Of a DNA stretch of 64,000 bases, positions 31,637 through 41,989 are shown in pieces; position 1 is the stretch's first letter, and every line of letters starts with the position of its first letter. The stretch covers positions 1-64,000 of the forward strand of contig JAADJZ010000008.1 of the NCBI GenBank assembly GCA_011032825.1. Direction: 5' to 3'. A program made the position numbers and the translations under genes. The notes under the pieces were generated by a model, which did no database searches, was not told where the DNA came from, and was given only the letters and a program-made list of their open reading frames with translations. Origin of the DNA: Massariosphaeria phaeospora. Its lineage: Eukaryota > Ascomycota > Dothideomycetes > Pleosporales.

Positions 31637-33176
31637 CCGCCTTTGAGTCGAATAGAACTAATCTAGCACCTTGAAAGCCTCTTTGGATATTGCTCTCTGT
31701 AATAGAAGCGTTGTAAGCGCTAATAAAGCATAGCAGGAACTCAAGTTTGGTGATGTAGTTGATCCGGTTGCGCATTAGATTCTCGGCTTGGCAGCCGTAC
31801 GCCTTTTTCAAAGGCGCAAAACAGCTAACATTAAGAGGCTGCAGAAGGTGCGACGAGTAAGGAAGCATGCAGAAAGTAATAATGCTGTTATCCTTGCAGT
31901 ACTGCTAGAAAGCGAGCGAGTTATAGCTCTTATAGCTGTCGATAAAGAGTAAACGTACTATCTCAATAGTACGTCTCTTTGTATAGGCGTCAAAGTGCTT
32001 TAACTACTCTAGACCTAGCTCGTTGTTTGTCCAGCCGTTCTTAGAGACTGCGATAACCTAGTCGCAAGGTAGGCCATCCTTCTCGTACTAGGCAGAGAGG
32101 TAGTTCTTGCCCTAGAAGATAATAAAGAGTAGGATAGCTTACTCCATCGCGTTAACGCCTTGTACCACCGTCGTCCACTTTCTGTTACTCTGCTGCACCG
32201 TTTTCGGCCGTTCTCGACGCTCTAAGCTAGTAATTACTGCACCCGTTAAGATCTAGCCTATTATAAAGCCCGTTTCATCAAAGTTGTAGGTGTCCTCGTC
32301 TACTACGCTGTACTTGGCTTTCATGTTCGCTACAAGCCTGAACTAGTCGGCTACAAGCTTAGAATCTTTACAGAGGGCTCTCTTATAGTCGTACTTTCGA
32401 TTGAACTTGATTCAAAGCTTAGAGTAACGCCTAACGAACGACGTAACCTAGTTCTTTCTAACTAGTAGCTAGCCCCGCGCTGCGAGCAGTAGGTTAGCTT
32501 TATTCTCTAACCTAGCAGGCCTAAGTGGAAAGCCTCGCGCGTTAAAGTTGACGGCATACTCCTTGATCACTGTGTCTTCTGTTAAACGGAGCTTTATTAA
32601 GTTAAGTGTGCAATCGCGTCGTGGGAGTTTTCTAGCAAGCTGATTGCTTAGTGTTTTTTGAGGAACGTTGTAGATTGATGCAGCGCGTCGCTGAGAGAGT
32701 GTCGCGTTGCGTTGGATAGCCTAGATCGCAAGCTGTATTTGGCTCTCGTTTGAAGCGCGTAGCGCGTTGTGTGGTTGAGCCATCGCGTAGTAGAGAAAAA
32801 GAAGCAGGTGTTGGTAGGAGGCTTGGCGCAGGTGAGCAACTCGCCTAGGTAAGCGACTCGCTAGGGATCTACGTTATAGGTTGAGTTAGAGTCGCATAGA
32901 CCTAAGGTTAAAGTTGAGTTAGAGTAATCTAAGCGTAGGTTAAAGTTGAGTTATAGGTACTACCTTTAGGTTAATAAACCTGTTATAATTAGCTGTTATA
33001 ATTATAAAGAGAAAATATATTAAAATATAGAATTGTAGAGGTCTGTGCTAACCTAACCTATACCTACGCTAAAACTAATTAGCGTAGGTATAGGTTGAGT
33101 TAGCACTAACTAAGGTCTTACGTAAGCTAACCTAACTTTAACTTAACTTATACCTATTTACTACTCTAGTTAAAAG

Positions 33177-33470
33177 TTTTTATTATAGCTATAAATAAGT
33201 AGTATATAGTTAGTAGATATTACTATAGCTAGTAGATAGTAGTATAGCTAGTAGTTAGTTATTTAGCTAGTAGTTAATAGTATAACATTTAGTAGTACTA
33301 TATCTAGTAGTTAGTTATTTAGCTAATTATTAATATTATAGAGAGTTTGTTCGTACCTAGTGCGGTTGAGACTCTGCGCGGCTTCGGGTTATGTAAGCTT
33401 GCTTTACCTAATGCTCGTGCGCAGCTAAAAAGTCTTTCGTTCTATTCGCACGTAGATAGAATGTGTTACG
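33177..33470. other. AT-rich TAGCTAGTAGTTAG-like repeats, then transition to higher GC
   Basis: From 33187 to about 33345 imperfect repeats of a TAGCTAGTAGTTAGTTATTT-like unit fill the sequence. Around 33350 composition changes to that of the non-decayed island. From about 33473 a TGTTACGG... to ...ACCAACA stretch of roughly 80 bp might be a fragment of a retrotransposon LTR, but no partner was found. No gene is seen. Confidence 0.5.
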
Positions 33471-33671
33471 GTTAGAGGTACTAGATTTCATCTAGTCTCT
33501 ATCGGGCCTAGTACATCTCTGCTATCTATATAGTGTTCACTTCGTAGACTACCAACAATCAACTTAGTTCTTATTCTTTGCATGATTTCTCAATCCTTTA
33601 CATAGTATAACGTAAAGCACCACCGAGTGGCCGCGAAATCCTTGGCGCAACCATCTCAACTTGATCTCAGT

Positions 33672-35301
33672 ATGTCTCAACAAACTAACGCGCTAGCTAT
33701 CCAACGACAAGGGAGAATTAAGATTGCTATTCAGGCTCTTCAATCTAAACAATTTCCACACGCTACCGCCGCTGCTGCCGCTCGTTACTGGAATCCAATC
33801 ACGACGCGATTGTACCCAAAACAGCCAGAAGCTTACTGCGACTGAAGAGCGAACGATTATCCAATATATCCTTAACCTTGATTCGCGAAAATTTGCACCC
33901 CAGCTGTCTGAGGTGGGAGACATGGGAGATAAACTAATAGCTGCGCGGGGTGGAGAGCCAGTGGGCAAGAAATGGGCTACAAGATTTGTAACGCGGTCAG
34001 GCGAGCTCAGGATGGGCTTCAATCGAGCAAAGGACCGGCAGAGATACAACAGGAAGATCCTGAGGTGATTTTCGCGTGGTTCAAGCTTGTTCGGGATACC
34101 AAAGCCAAGTACGGCATCAACGAGGATGACGTGCACAACTTCGATGAAACTGGCTCCCAGAGGGGCGTAATTGGATCTATGAAAGTCGTTACAGGCTCTC
34201 AAAGACGTACTCGACCTAATCTAATCCAGCCAGGCGATCGGGAGTGGGTAACAGTGATCCAGAGCATCTGCGCTGCAGGGTACGCGATCCCGCCTTTTAT
34301 TATCTACAAGGGCGCGTCCACATCTCAGCGTGGTACGAGGAGGACTCTATACCTGGCAATTGGAAGCTCTTAGTCTCTGAGAACGGCTGGACAAACAACT
34401 CTCTTGGTCTTGAGTAGTTGAAGCATTTTGACGCGCATACAAAGACGCGCCAGGTAGGGGGGTATCGGCTGCTTATTCTAGACAGCCATAAGAGCCACAA
34501 ATCTCAGGATTTCAAGGACTATTGCCTTGAGAACAAGATCCTTACGCTCTGCATGCCGGCTCATTCATCCTATATCCTCTAGCCGCTAGATGTGGTATGC
34601 TTCTCGCCGTTAAAGCTGAAGTACTCCCAACGCGTTCGGTATTTAGCGCGCAAGCGCGTCTTCTATATCAACAAGGAAGGCTTCCTGCTAGCCTTTAGAG
34701 ACGCGTTTTTCGAGGTGTTTACAGCAGAGAACTGCAAGAAGGCCTTTGAGGCCTCAGGGCTAGTCCCTATCAATGCGCAGGTAGTACCTAATCGCCTTGA
34801 AGTACGGCTACGTACCCTACCACTACCCCTCGCACTAGAGACGCCGTGGCAGTCAAAGACTCCAAGCAATCAAAGCTTATTACTACTAAGCTTGGTTCCT
34901 CTCCATCATCTCTAAAGGATGGGGTTAACCAGCTTGTCAAAGGGTCCCACCAGATGGCCCATCAGGTTGAGCTAATGCGCGATCGAATCTCTAGCTTTGA
35001 AAAGACTATTGAAGAAGCAACAAGAAGAAAATTACAAAAACAGAAGCGGATTCAGACAGGTGGCACAATAGAGTATAGTAACGGATCAGCGCAGGTAGCT
35101 GCTGAAGCGTCTACAGCACCTCAGCTATCAAAGAAGGCGCGTAGTGGAGAGGGTCAAGAAAGGGCACAACCAGCTCTACGGCGCTGTAGAAACTGTGGTG
35201 ATACAGGGCACAAAGCCCGAACCTGCCAAAAGGATACAGAAGAAGCTTCTGAATCTGGGGCTAGCACGACGTACGCAGGCTCCTTGTTCGATAGCGATTA
35301 A
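33672..35301 (+). pseudogene. Fot1-like transposase O, broken by frameshifts rather than RIP
   Basis: The start MSQQTNALAIQRQGRIKIAI is at 33672. Frame changes are needed near 33780, 34065 and 34315; in-frame TAG codons occur near 34416 and 34580. Catalytic blocks HNFDETGSQRGVIGS, LLILDSHKSHKSQDF and LQPLDVVCFSPLK (Gln as stop) are present with all Asp intact. The C-terminal part (34846-35301) has a coiled-coil-like segment and a zinc knuckle CRNCGDTGHKARTC. It resembles the E/G clade but sits in normal-GC DNA. No left inverted repeat was found, so the 5' side may be truncated. Confidence 0.87.
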
Positions 35302-35344
35302 TTTGATGTTCTTTGGGATGAGTTGGTTGTGCCAAGGAATTCTA

Positions 35345-35376
35345 GGGGGTTCGATGATCTGGGGGGTTCGATGATC
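35345..35376. repeat. two direct copies of GGGGGTTCGATGATC, possible terminal repeat of O
   Basis: Two 15-bp direct copies lie 17 bp apart, about 45 bp after the transposase stop. Fot1-family ends often carry short repeated motifs of this kind. No inverted partner was found upstream of 33672, so assignment as the right end of O is an inference. Confidence 0.45.
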
Positions 35377-35483
35377 CAATACGTTAAAAGGAAAAGACAA
35401 GGTAATAGTAGAGGTTTTAGTGTGTATAGATTAGAAAAAGAAGTTTACCTAAATAGGCAAGTTACAGAGCCTATAGATCGTAG

Positions 35484-35538
35484 TGAGATGAGATGAGATG
35501 AGATGAGATGAGATGAGATGAGATGAGATGAGATGAGG
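35484..35538. repeat. (TGAGA)n microsatellite
   Basis: About 11 uninterrupted copies of a TGAGA pentamer, followed by AGGTTCATC. Located in the island between transposase O and the 35737 ORF. Confidence 0.95.
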
Positions 35539-35666
35539 TTCATCTTTGCTTAATGGCCGAGTTGGATTTGACAGAGTAGGTTACAACCTCGTAGCTCCAG
35601 CGCACTGACTATCGGAAAGAAGCTCGCTGGGGTGAGGACTGTATGCCTTCAACGCAGCGTGGATGC

Positions 35667-35677
35667 TATATATAAGA
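35667..35677 (+). promoter_or_regulatory. TATA-box-like CTATATATAAG upstream of the 35737 ORF
   Basis: The motif lies about 65 bp upstream of the ATG at 35737, followed by an A-rich, CA-containing leader (GAGAACAAGAGCAATACACA) typical of fungal transcript starts. Position and sequence support a promoter, without proof of use. Confidence 0.5.
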
Positions 35678-35736
35678 AGACCTAAGACGCGATAGATGAA
35701 GTTACAGATAGAGAACAAGAGCAATACACAGAGAAT

Positions 35737-36321
35737 ATGGAACAGAACAACAACACATTTGCAGCACTTGTTACCCCCACCAAGCAGAAATACTCTTCAA
35801 ATTCTTCATTCCTTTCTTTGAACATTGTCCCTTCACGCCAAGGCGCGGCCTGTAGTCATAACAAGTCCTCTGTCAAACGACACAACCCGAAATTAAGTAG
35901 TGTTGATCAGACTCTGCTTGAGATAAAATCTCTTAAAGCGGCGGACCAAAACTACGAGGACACAGACCCAGATTCAGAAAATGAGCCCGCAGCCCTCGCA
36001 AGGCCGCGGGAACATAGATCTTCCACCGCTGATCCAACAACTACACCACCTCGCCCCACTGCAAAGGCAGTCACAACCGCGCCATGGGTTACTAAAAAAT
36101 TGTTCGAGGAGAAAAAAAAGATCAAGAGGCTAAGACTAAGGATACACAACGCGTGGACAGTGAGGACTCTATGCCGAGCATGTGCGAAGTTCACACGCTT
36201 GCGAGGGTACTTGCAGTTGCTTGTGAAGGCGCATAACGAAGTATACGAACATTCTTTGAAGCGTAGACTAGTCGAGAGGAAGAAGAAGAAGAATAAGAAG
36301 CAGAATAGCAAAAGGAATTGA
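35737..36321 (+). CDS. hypothetical basic protein, 194 aa
   Basis: An intact ORF starting MEQNNNTFAALVTPTKQKYS. I do not recognise it. The N-terminal half is Ser/Thr/Asn-rich and probably disordered, with an acidic patch (YEDTDPDSENEP) around residues 74-85 and a Pro/Thr-rich stretch around 95-112. The C-terminal third is strongly basic with predicted helix (LFEEKKKIKRLRLRIHNAW) and ends in a Lys/Arg run. No membrane segment or signal peptide. A TATA-like box lies 65 bp upstream. It is one of very few undecayed ORFs in the window. Nuclear or nucleic-acid binding is possible from charge alone. Confidence 0.55.
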   Translation: MEQNNNTFAALVTPTKQKYSSNSSFLSLNIVPSRQGAACSHNKSSVKRHNPKLSSVDQTLLEIKSLKAADQNYEDTDPDSENEPAALARPREHRSSTADPTTTPPRPTAKAVTTAPWVTKKLFEEKKKIKRLRLRIHNAWTVRTLCRACAKFTRLRGYLQLLVKAHNEVYEHSLKRRLVERKKKKNKKQNSKRN

Positions 36322-38264
36322 GGGCTGTGTATCCTGTTGGATCGGGCAGAGGAGGGAAAGGGCAGAAGAAGTGGGTGAGGGGGCACATTTATTATCGCTT
36401 GACGTCCATTACCGCCCACATTCTCTTATTTTTCTGGTCCACGCTATTGGTTGCCGCTGATGCCTGCGCAGCCAATAATCACCTAATATTGGCTATGTGC
36501 CACGAAACATTTTAGGCAACCGCGCACAGCCAGGTACAAAAGATCGCACGACTATGCGAAAGCTGCACTCCAGGCAACAGACCTTAGAGGCGTCAACGAC
36601 ACGATTTGTTGTTTTGTGGCTAGGTTTCCCCTTATTAGTGCATTCCTCCCGTACTTCCTTCTTATCCCCACAGCTGATGATGTTTTTGCACATAATAGCG
36701 AGGAAAAGATGCTTGTCGTTGGATTCGTTGTTGGGTTCGTTGATTTCGTTGGATTACTACTTCCTATTTATACCATTCGGGAATGCGTAATACGATACTT
36801 TGAGGGTGTCGTCCAAAGCCCTGTGGGACCACCGCAGCTCCGACCCGCTCCCACTGCCGCTACGACACGCCATCCGAGGCCTAAGCACACACCGCCTGAT
36901 CGCGCGCACGTCCTAGCGTCTGCGCACAGGAGTTTGGATACAAGTAGCGAGCAATACCGTAGATCCCTTGAATGACTCTCTTGGCCCAAGCCGACTCGCC
37001 CTCTTTTCTCCAAGCCCGCCGGCCCTTACTGCACTGCCTGCATTTCCCGTAACGTGCTAAACGTACCACCTTCCGCATATCTCAACTCACTCCAAGAGCC
37101 CCACGAGGGAGATGGCTTTTCGGCCAACACGAGACACCGACTGGTTATCTCGAAAACCCCCCTCCTCCTCCTCAATCCTGCGTCTCTGACGACAACGTCA
37201 CGCCTAAAAACGTATTTCCGCCGCCGTAAGCTATGCCCCAGCACCAGGGTGATTGAATCGAAGCGAAGCGCACCAACCTACTTCACATCTTCCCTAGCAC
37301 AGCCCTTGCCTATTACATAGCTCCTGCAAACGGTATGTGTACGACTTTCGAACTCTACCTAGCCGAAACCGCTGCCTCACTTGCGAATCTCCCATTATAC
37401 CTACTACCGTGCAACTCAACCCTAACCCTATTTAAAGTATTCCAAACCCCTTACCTTATTCCTAACCCAGACCCCACCTAACCCTTATCTTATCTAACCC
37501 TAAGGTTAGCTTCTTCGTACGACCGTGAACTTCACCCGAAACCACGCCTGTTGAACTCACTATCTATAGCATACACTTGCCGTGCTAACAAAGGACTGGA
37601 CAGCAACACAAACAGCATAAGAGACAAGGAAGAAGAACCCTGACCTGCTAGCAACACCTCTTGTCTCTATTCCCGCGATCTATCCTCTCAACGCTGCTAA
37701 ACTCATTTAGCCCTCGGCCGATGCGCACGCGCTCCACTCCAGTAACACGTTCACTACCCACTACATCTGCATCTAGCAGTCCAAGCCCATTAACGAGCAC
37801 GATGGGCAAGGCAAGTCGCGCAACAGCCTCACCTGCTGACTGCCACCAAGGCGCCACTGGATAGATATACGACTTTAAAACCCAAGACAGCCTCACCAAC
37901 TCACGGCGCCACTCGACCGCAGGTCCGCTGCGCAAGGTTCCATGTCCTGAGAGCCAACCACAGTAAACACGTGCTGCGTTTCCCACGCCTCTTAGCTATC
38001 GGCCGTGCAGCTTCAGCAGACAGTTGCCTGTGCAATATCACGATCAACGCGGCCAGAAAGTGCTGCCAGCCTGAGCGCTGCCATCTCTACGATGTGGACT
38101 GGAAGCCGGCCCTCCGTCACAAGAGCGGCGAGCAAAGCCCAGCGTACTACAGGCCGCTCTAAAAGCGCAGGGTACCAAAGCGCTGACCCAAGTCCAGCTC
38201 GACTATGTCCAGCTTGAACAGCTTGCTGATGTCATCCATACCGATGGGAGGCTAAGTCGCACGG
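36322..38264. other. higher-GC island sequence without a convincing gene
   Basis: Open frames on both strands (for example 36497-36790 and 37054-37320 plus, 37648-37986 minus) overlap each other, mostly lack good starts, and show no motif I recognise. An inverted CCAAT pair lies around 36471-36494 (CCAATAATCACCTAATATTGG). The sequence is not RIP-decayed. Short exons of a multi-intron gene cannot be excluded. Confidence 0.4.
37416..37505. repeat. degenerate telomere-like CCCTAA cluster
   Basis: Contains AACCCTAACCCTA at about 37419-37431, followed within 75 bp by several single CTAACCC or TAACCCT units (CCTAACCCAG, CCTAACCCTT, CTAACCCTAAGG). True telomere hexamers, but few and scattered, so this is an interstitial remnant at most. 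Confidence 0.55.
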
Positions 38265-38886
38265 TCAGCGCGCGAGCCTGGTTTGACGATCGTTTCCGCC
38301 AAACTGGCCGAACAGATACTCCATGATCTCACGGATAGCACGACGGTTCACGGTCGCCCAGTCGTCGCTCATCATGCCCCAGTCCGTCATGACGATGACC
38401 TCGGCGCCGGAACGGAGGCGAAGCGGAAGGCCACGCGCGCGGCGTCGAATCTCTTGCACCGCGTCCTCTCGGAGGCCGACCGTTTCGTCGGGGATGACGG
38501 TGCTTGTGGGGGCGAAGGCGCCGTCTCGGAAAACACTCAACTCGAAGAGTAGGCGGAGAGTGTTGAGGAGCGGAAAGCTACAACGTCGACAGATCCTTTA
38601 CGCCACCATAGCTGTGGACAGTGAGGTTGGTCATCATCCGGCGCACGACTTTGCCCTTGGGCGGGAGCTTGATGTTCGAGCCGGCGTTGTCGATGGCCTT
38701 CAGCATGTCGCGGTTGCTTGGGCAGTGGAGCTGACCAGCGATAGTGTCAAGGTTCAGAAGCGTCTCAGTGTGGAAATCACAGTTAGCCGCGATTGTCTGG
38801 ACAACCCTGGTTTTCTGCCAACCCTTAACTGCCTTAGCAGGCCATACAGAGGGGTGACACGAAAAAAGACTAACGATTTTTTTCAC
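38265..38886 (-). pseudogene. unrecognised gene fragment, truncated at the AT-rich border
   Basis: Two adjacent minus-strand frames read as one protein: 38886-38578 (VVQTIAANCDFHTETLLNLD, GQLHCPSNRDMLKAIDNAGS, NIKLPPKGKVVRRMMTNLTV, HSYGGVKDLSTL) and, after a frame change or short intron near 38575, 38540-38265 (SVFRDGAFAPTSTVIPDETV, GLREDAVQEIRRRARGLPLR, GAEVIVMTDWGMMSDDW). Composition and codon use look like a genuine fungal gene. The upstream end breaks off at about 38886, where the AT-rich block starts, so the 5' part is missing. I cannot name the family. Confidence 0.5.
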
Positions 38887-39352
38887 CTTTTCTAAAGCTA
38901 TATAACTCTATGAATAAAATAACTAAAACTATAAGAGATAGCTCGTTGTATAGAAGATTACACGGAGATTAATTCTGCTAGCGTACTATTTGCTTAGTAA
39001 GTAACACTAGAGAAAAGTACTAGCCTAAACTTATAAGTTTTTTTAGAGCCTTTTTTAAACGCCTATATCTTTTTAATAAATCTATAAATTTAGGTAGAAA
39101 AGTTACTAGCCTATCTAGGCCTAGAGCTAATTACTTAAGTAAATTTTTAGTATAGGTTGCTTACCTAGTCTATTTTATATCTATAGCTAAAATTTTAGGC
39201 TAATTCTAAAAATAGCTTTTATTATGTAATAATTTATTAGTACGCTAGTTTATTGCAATATCTTTTTAGATTTTAATTTTGTATTTCTATTTCCTTAAAA
39301 TTCTACCGCAATGTCTTTTTCTTTTACATAGTTTAAAGCTAAAGTTTACTTT
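38887..39352. other. AT-rich decayed DNA, nothing recognised
   Basis: The composition switches abruptly at about 38880 from the GC-richer island. No ORF, repeat copy or terminal repeat could be matched to the other elements in the window. Confidence 0.5.
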
Positions 39353-39360
39353 CTTCTAGA

Positions 39361-39687
39361 TAGAGTAGTAAATAGGTATAAGTTAAGTTAAAGTTAAGTT
39401 AGCTTACGTAAAACTCTAGTGCTAACTTAACTTATACCTACGCTAAAACGTTTTAGCGTAGGTATAGGTTAGGTTAGCACAGACCTCTACAATTCTATAT
39501 TTTAATATATTTTCTTTTTATAATTATAATAGCTAGTTATAATAAGTTTATTAACCTAAAAGTAGTACCTATAACTCAACTTTAACCTACGCTTTGATTA
39601 CTCTAACTTAACTTTAACTTTAGGTTTATGCAACTCTAACTTAACTTATACCCAACAATAAGTACTTTTTACCTATTCGCTAGCGTA
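39361..39687. mobile_element. hAT MITE K2 (327 bp)
   Basis: The ends TAGAGTAGTAAATAGGTA and TACGCTAGCGAATAGGTA (reverse complement) are flanked by perfect 8-bp duplications CTTCTAGA (39353-39360, 39688-39695). It is nearly identical in layout to K3 and to rejoined K1, including an internal palindrome TACGCTAAAACGTTTTAGCGTA at about 39439. Ends match element J. Confidence 0.94.
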
Positions 39688-40917
39688 CTTCTAGAAGCAG
39701 AAACTTCTATTAAAAAAATTGCTACTACGCTACACAAGTTTAAATCTAATATTTATAATACTATTAAGCGTATTAAAAAGAAAAAAAAGAAAGAGAATAG
39801 TCTAGAGAGAATAGAAGAAGTAAAAGAAAGTAGAATTTTAAAAATCTCTTCTAGAGATTACGCTAGCTTGTTGCTCTTTAATACTACTTGTAACTGTTTT
39901 TTTTTTACTAGTTGCATATTTTCTACAGCACTCTACACTAAAAACACCTAAAAAAACTTTCAAACGTAATCTGCTTCTTTATAGTTTTAATTGCTTTTTT
40001 AGTACTACAGCTTTTTTATTGCTAACACTACTGTATATTGTGCTCGCTTAGCTTATTCTTTGTAGCTTTGCATATTCTGCATTAATTCGCCTACTACGCT
40101 AACTGCTTCTGCAACTACTCTACGTTTGCAAATTCTTGTTATTGCTGCTATATCAACGTTTGCTGCGAGCTTTGCTGCTTCTGCTTCTACTACTAGAACA
40201 CTTGCTAGGTTTCCTTGCTTTTAGCTTTAACTATATTAATTTCGTTGTTATTGCTATTGTCTTCGCTGCTATTTTTTTTTATCTCTTTATTTGCTCTTTC
40301 GCAAACGTTACATTTTTTTTCTTTTTTTTTGCATTTCTCTTAGCTCTTTTGCTTGTTTAAATACTTATTTAACACCTACTTTTGGCACTTTATTGTTAAT
40401 TCTTTTTTTTTTACATACTATTAAGCGGATTGCTGCTTTGCTTTAGTTTGCTTGTTATAAAACAGTCGTTTGTTTTTTTTTTGCTTTATAATAATAGCTT
40501 TGCTTTGCAACTTATCTCGTTTTGCTTTGCTACTTTCTTGCGCGTAATCTAATATCGTTTGCAGCTAATTAATGTAAATAATGCACTAGATGTTAGGTAT
40601 ATCTACTTTTATTCCTAATGCGCTTGTTGCTACTATAATCTACTATTTGCTAGCTATAAAATCTGCTAACATGCTTGCTTTGCCTACGGCATCGTAAAAA
40701 TACGCGTTGCACTCTAACTGTTCTACTAACTTTTTTACTTTTAATACCGAATTGCTGTATATAACGATTTTGCTAGTTTTGTACTACTTACACTTTCGCT
40801 AGGCTATATTTACTACGACAGCTTTTACTCTTTCTTTTCTTAACACTTTGTTTACTTTAACTACGCGATATGCTACGTTCGTTTGTGTTGTTTTTACTTA
40901 AAATATCGCAACCTACT

Positions 40918-41389
40918 TGTAAAAGCTAAGCGGACTTGAAAGAGTTGTTTATTAGGCTTAAGTTAGTTCTTAAGAAATAAGTAAGTTTAATAGACTAAAG
41001 AGAGTTGTATAGCGTTTAATACTAAAGTAGTAGCAAGCTTCGTTTTGCAAAGAGTATAAAAGTCAAAGTAAAAGTTAACTTAGTAGATTAAAATTAAAGA
41101 CAATAAGCTATAAAGGTTTATTGTTTTAACTATATACGTAGGTGCGCTTTGTATAATCTCTTTGCTTTCGCAAAGCTAATAGATTAGTAAAAGTACTTTA
41201 ATCTTTTACTTTTAAAGTGCTATAGAAAGCGTAAAATTAGAAAAAGCATATAAAAAAGCTATGTTGTTAAAGAAAGTCTTTAGCTTACGTGCTAAGCTTA
41301 CCTAAAGTATAACCGTGCTCTATTACTTTAAGCGCTAAAGTAAAAGCATTTTCTTTTTTTAGCAGCTTAGCAGATTATTGATTGTAACA
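40918..41389 (-). repeat. P2 LTR, 3' copy relative to its genes
   Basis: 472 bp, TG...CA bounded, paired with 54502-54973. Differences between the two copies are mostly transitions, as expected from RIP. Confidence 0.93.
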
Positions 41390-41989
41390 CTATTTCTCTT
41401 TTTCTATGCTTCGTTTTTAAAGCTTTTTTTTGCTATGTTAAAAGCTTTTTTTTCTAATAGTACTACACGACGTTTTAACTTTGCAATATTTATTAACTTG
41501 TTTAAAGACATTATGCTTGTTGCTTGCTAAAGCTATTGTTTTGCAAGCTTAGTTTGCAAAGTGCATGTTCGTTTAAAATAGTATAATAAGTGTAATCGTC
41601 AAAATCTTTAAAAACTGTAATATTTAGATTTTAAAAAATAAATAAGTGCTTATTTGTTAAAAGCGCAAGCGTTTTTAGGCTTAGCTAAAAGTAGTAAAGA
41701 AAAAAGCAGCAAAAGTTAAGTAAGCGTTGCGCGAAAATGCAAAGCGTGCAGCGAAAGCTATTGCAGTTAAAAAAGCAAGCATTTTGTTGCTAGAATAGCA
41801 AAAAGCAACTGCGAGTTTTTTTAATAGTTTAGCAATGTTTCTTTTTACTTAGAGTGCGTTAGATAGCCTTAGTAACAAGGTATAAAAAAGCAACGTTTTG
41901 TTGTACCTAACTAGTTCTAACGATACTGTACTAAGATTTGGTAGTAGTTTGTAAAATTCGTATATAGTTCTTATGTATTCTCGCTGTCT

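Larger units (their letters stand above)
13032..32783 (-). pseudogene. element G transposase (Fot1 type), three pieces
   Basis: The start MAQPHNALRASNESQIQLAI is at 32783 on the minus strand. The first piece (32783-31637) holds the HTH (ASIYNVPQKTLSNQLARKL) and most of the DDE domain; the second (29509-29264) the post-catalytic region; the third (13296-13032) a CxxCxxxxHxxxC knuckle seen as CGRCGELRHNKRTC. It parallels element E residue by residue but is less decayed in the first piece. Inactive through stops and two insertions. Confidence 0.87.
12902..32876 (-). mobile_element. Fot1-like element G, split by the I run and by H
   Basis: Inverted repeats TAACGTAGATTCCTAGCGAG (12902) and TAACGTAGATCCCTAGCGAG (reverse complement ending 32876) are bounded by TA and extend about 50 bp. 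Its own sequence survives as 12902-13296, 29264-29509 and 31637-32876, about 1.9 kb in total, the same as element E. The rest is nested DNA: the I copies (13297-29263) and H (29510-31636). Confidence 0.92.
12865..33168. mobile_element. hAT MITE K1 (about 0.33 kb), split by the 20-kb G nest
   Basis: The left 39 bp (12865-12903) start TACGCTAGCGAATAGG; the right 292 bp (32877-33168) end with the reverse of TAGAGTAGTAAATAGG. Both are flanked by the 8-bp duplication GTTAAAAG (12857-12864 and 33169-33176). Joined, the pieces align with K2 and K3 over their whole length. G entered at a TA, about 38 bp inside. It is non-coding, with subterminal AGGTTGAGTTAGAG-like repeats. Confidence 0.93.

Noticed and set aside
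33693..34202. 169-codon minus-strand ORF
   Set aside because: It is antisense to the DDE region of transposase O.
36497..36975. Two overlapping plus-strand ORFs with hydrophobic segments
   Set aside because: They overlap in different frames, one starts only with GTG, and neither shows a motif or promoter.
38283..38895. Plus-strand ORFs in the 38.3-38.9 kb region
   Set aside because: The minus-strand frames give a more protein-like sequence over the same interval.
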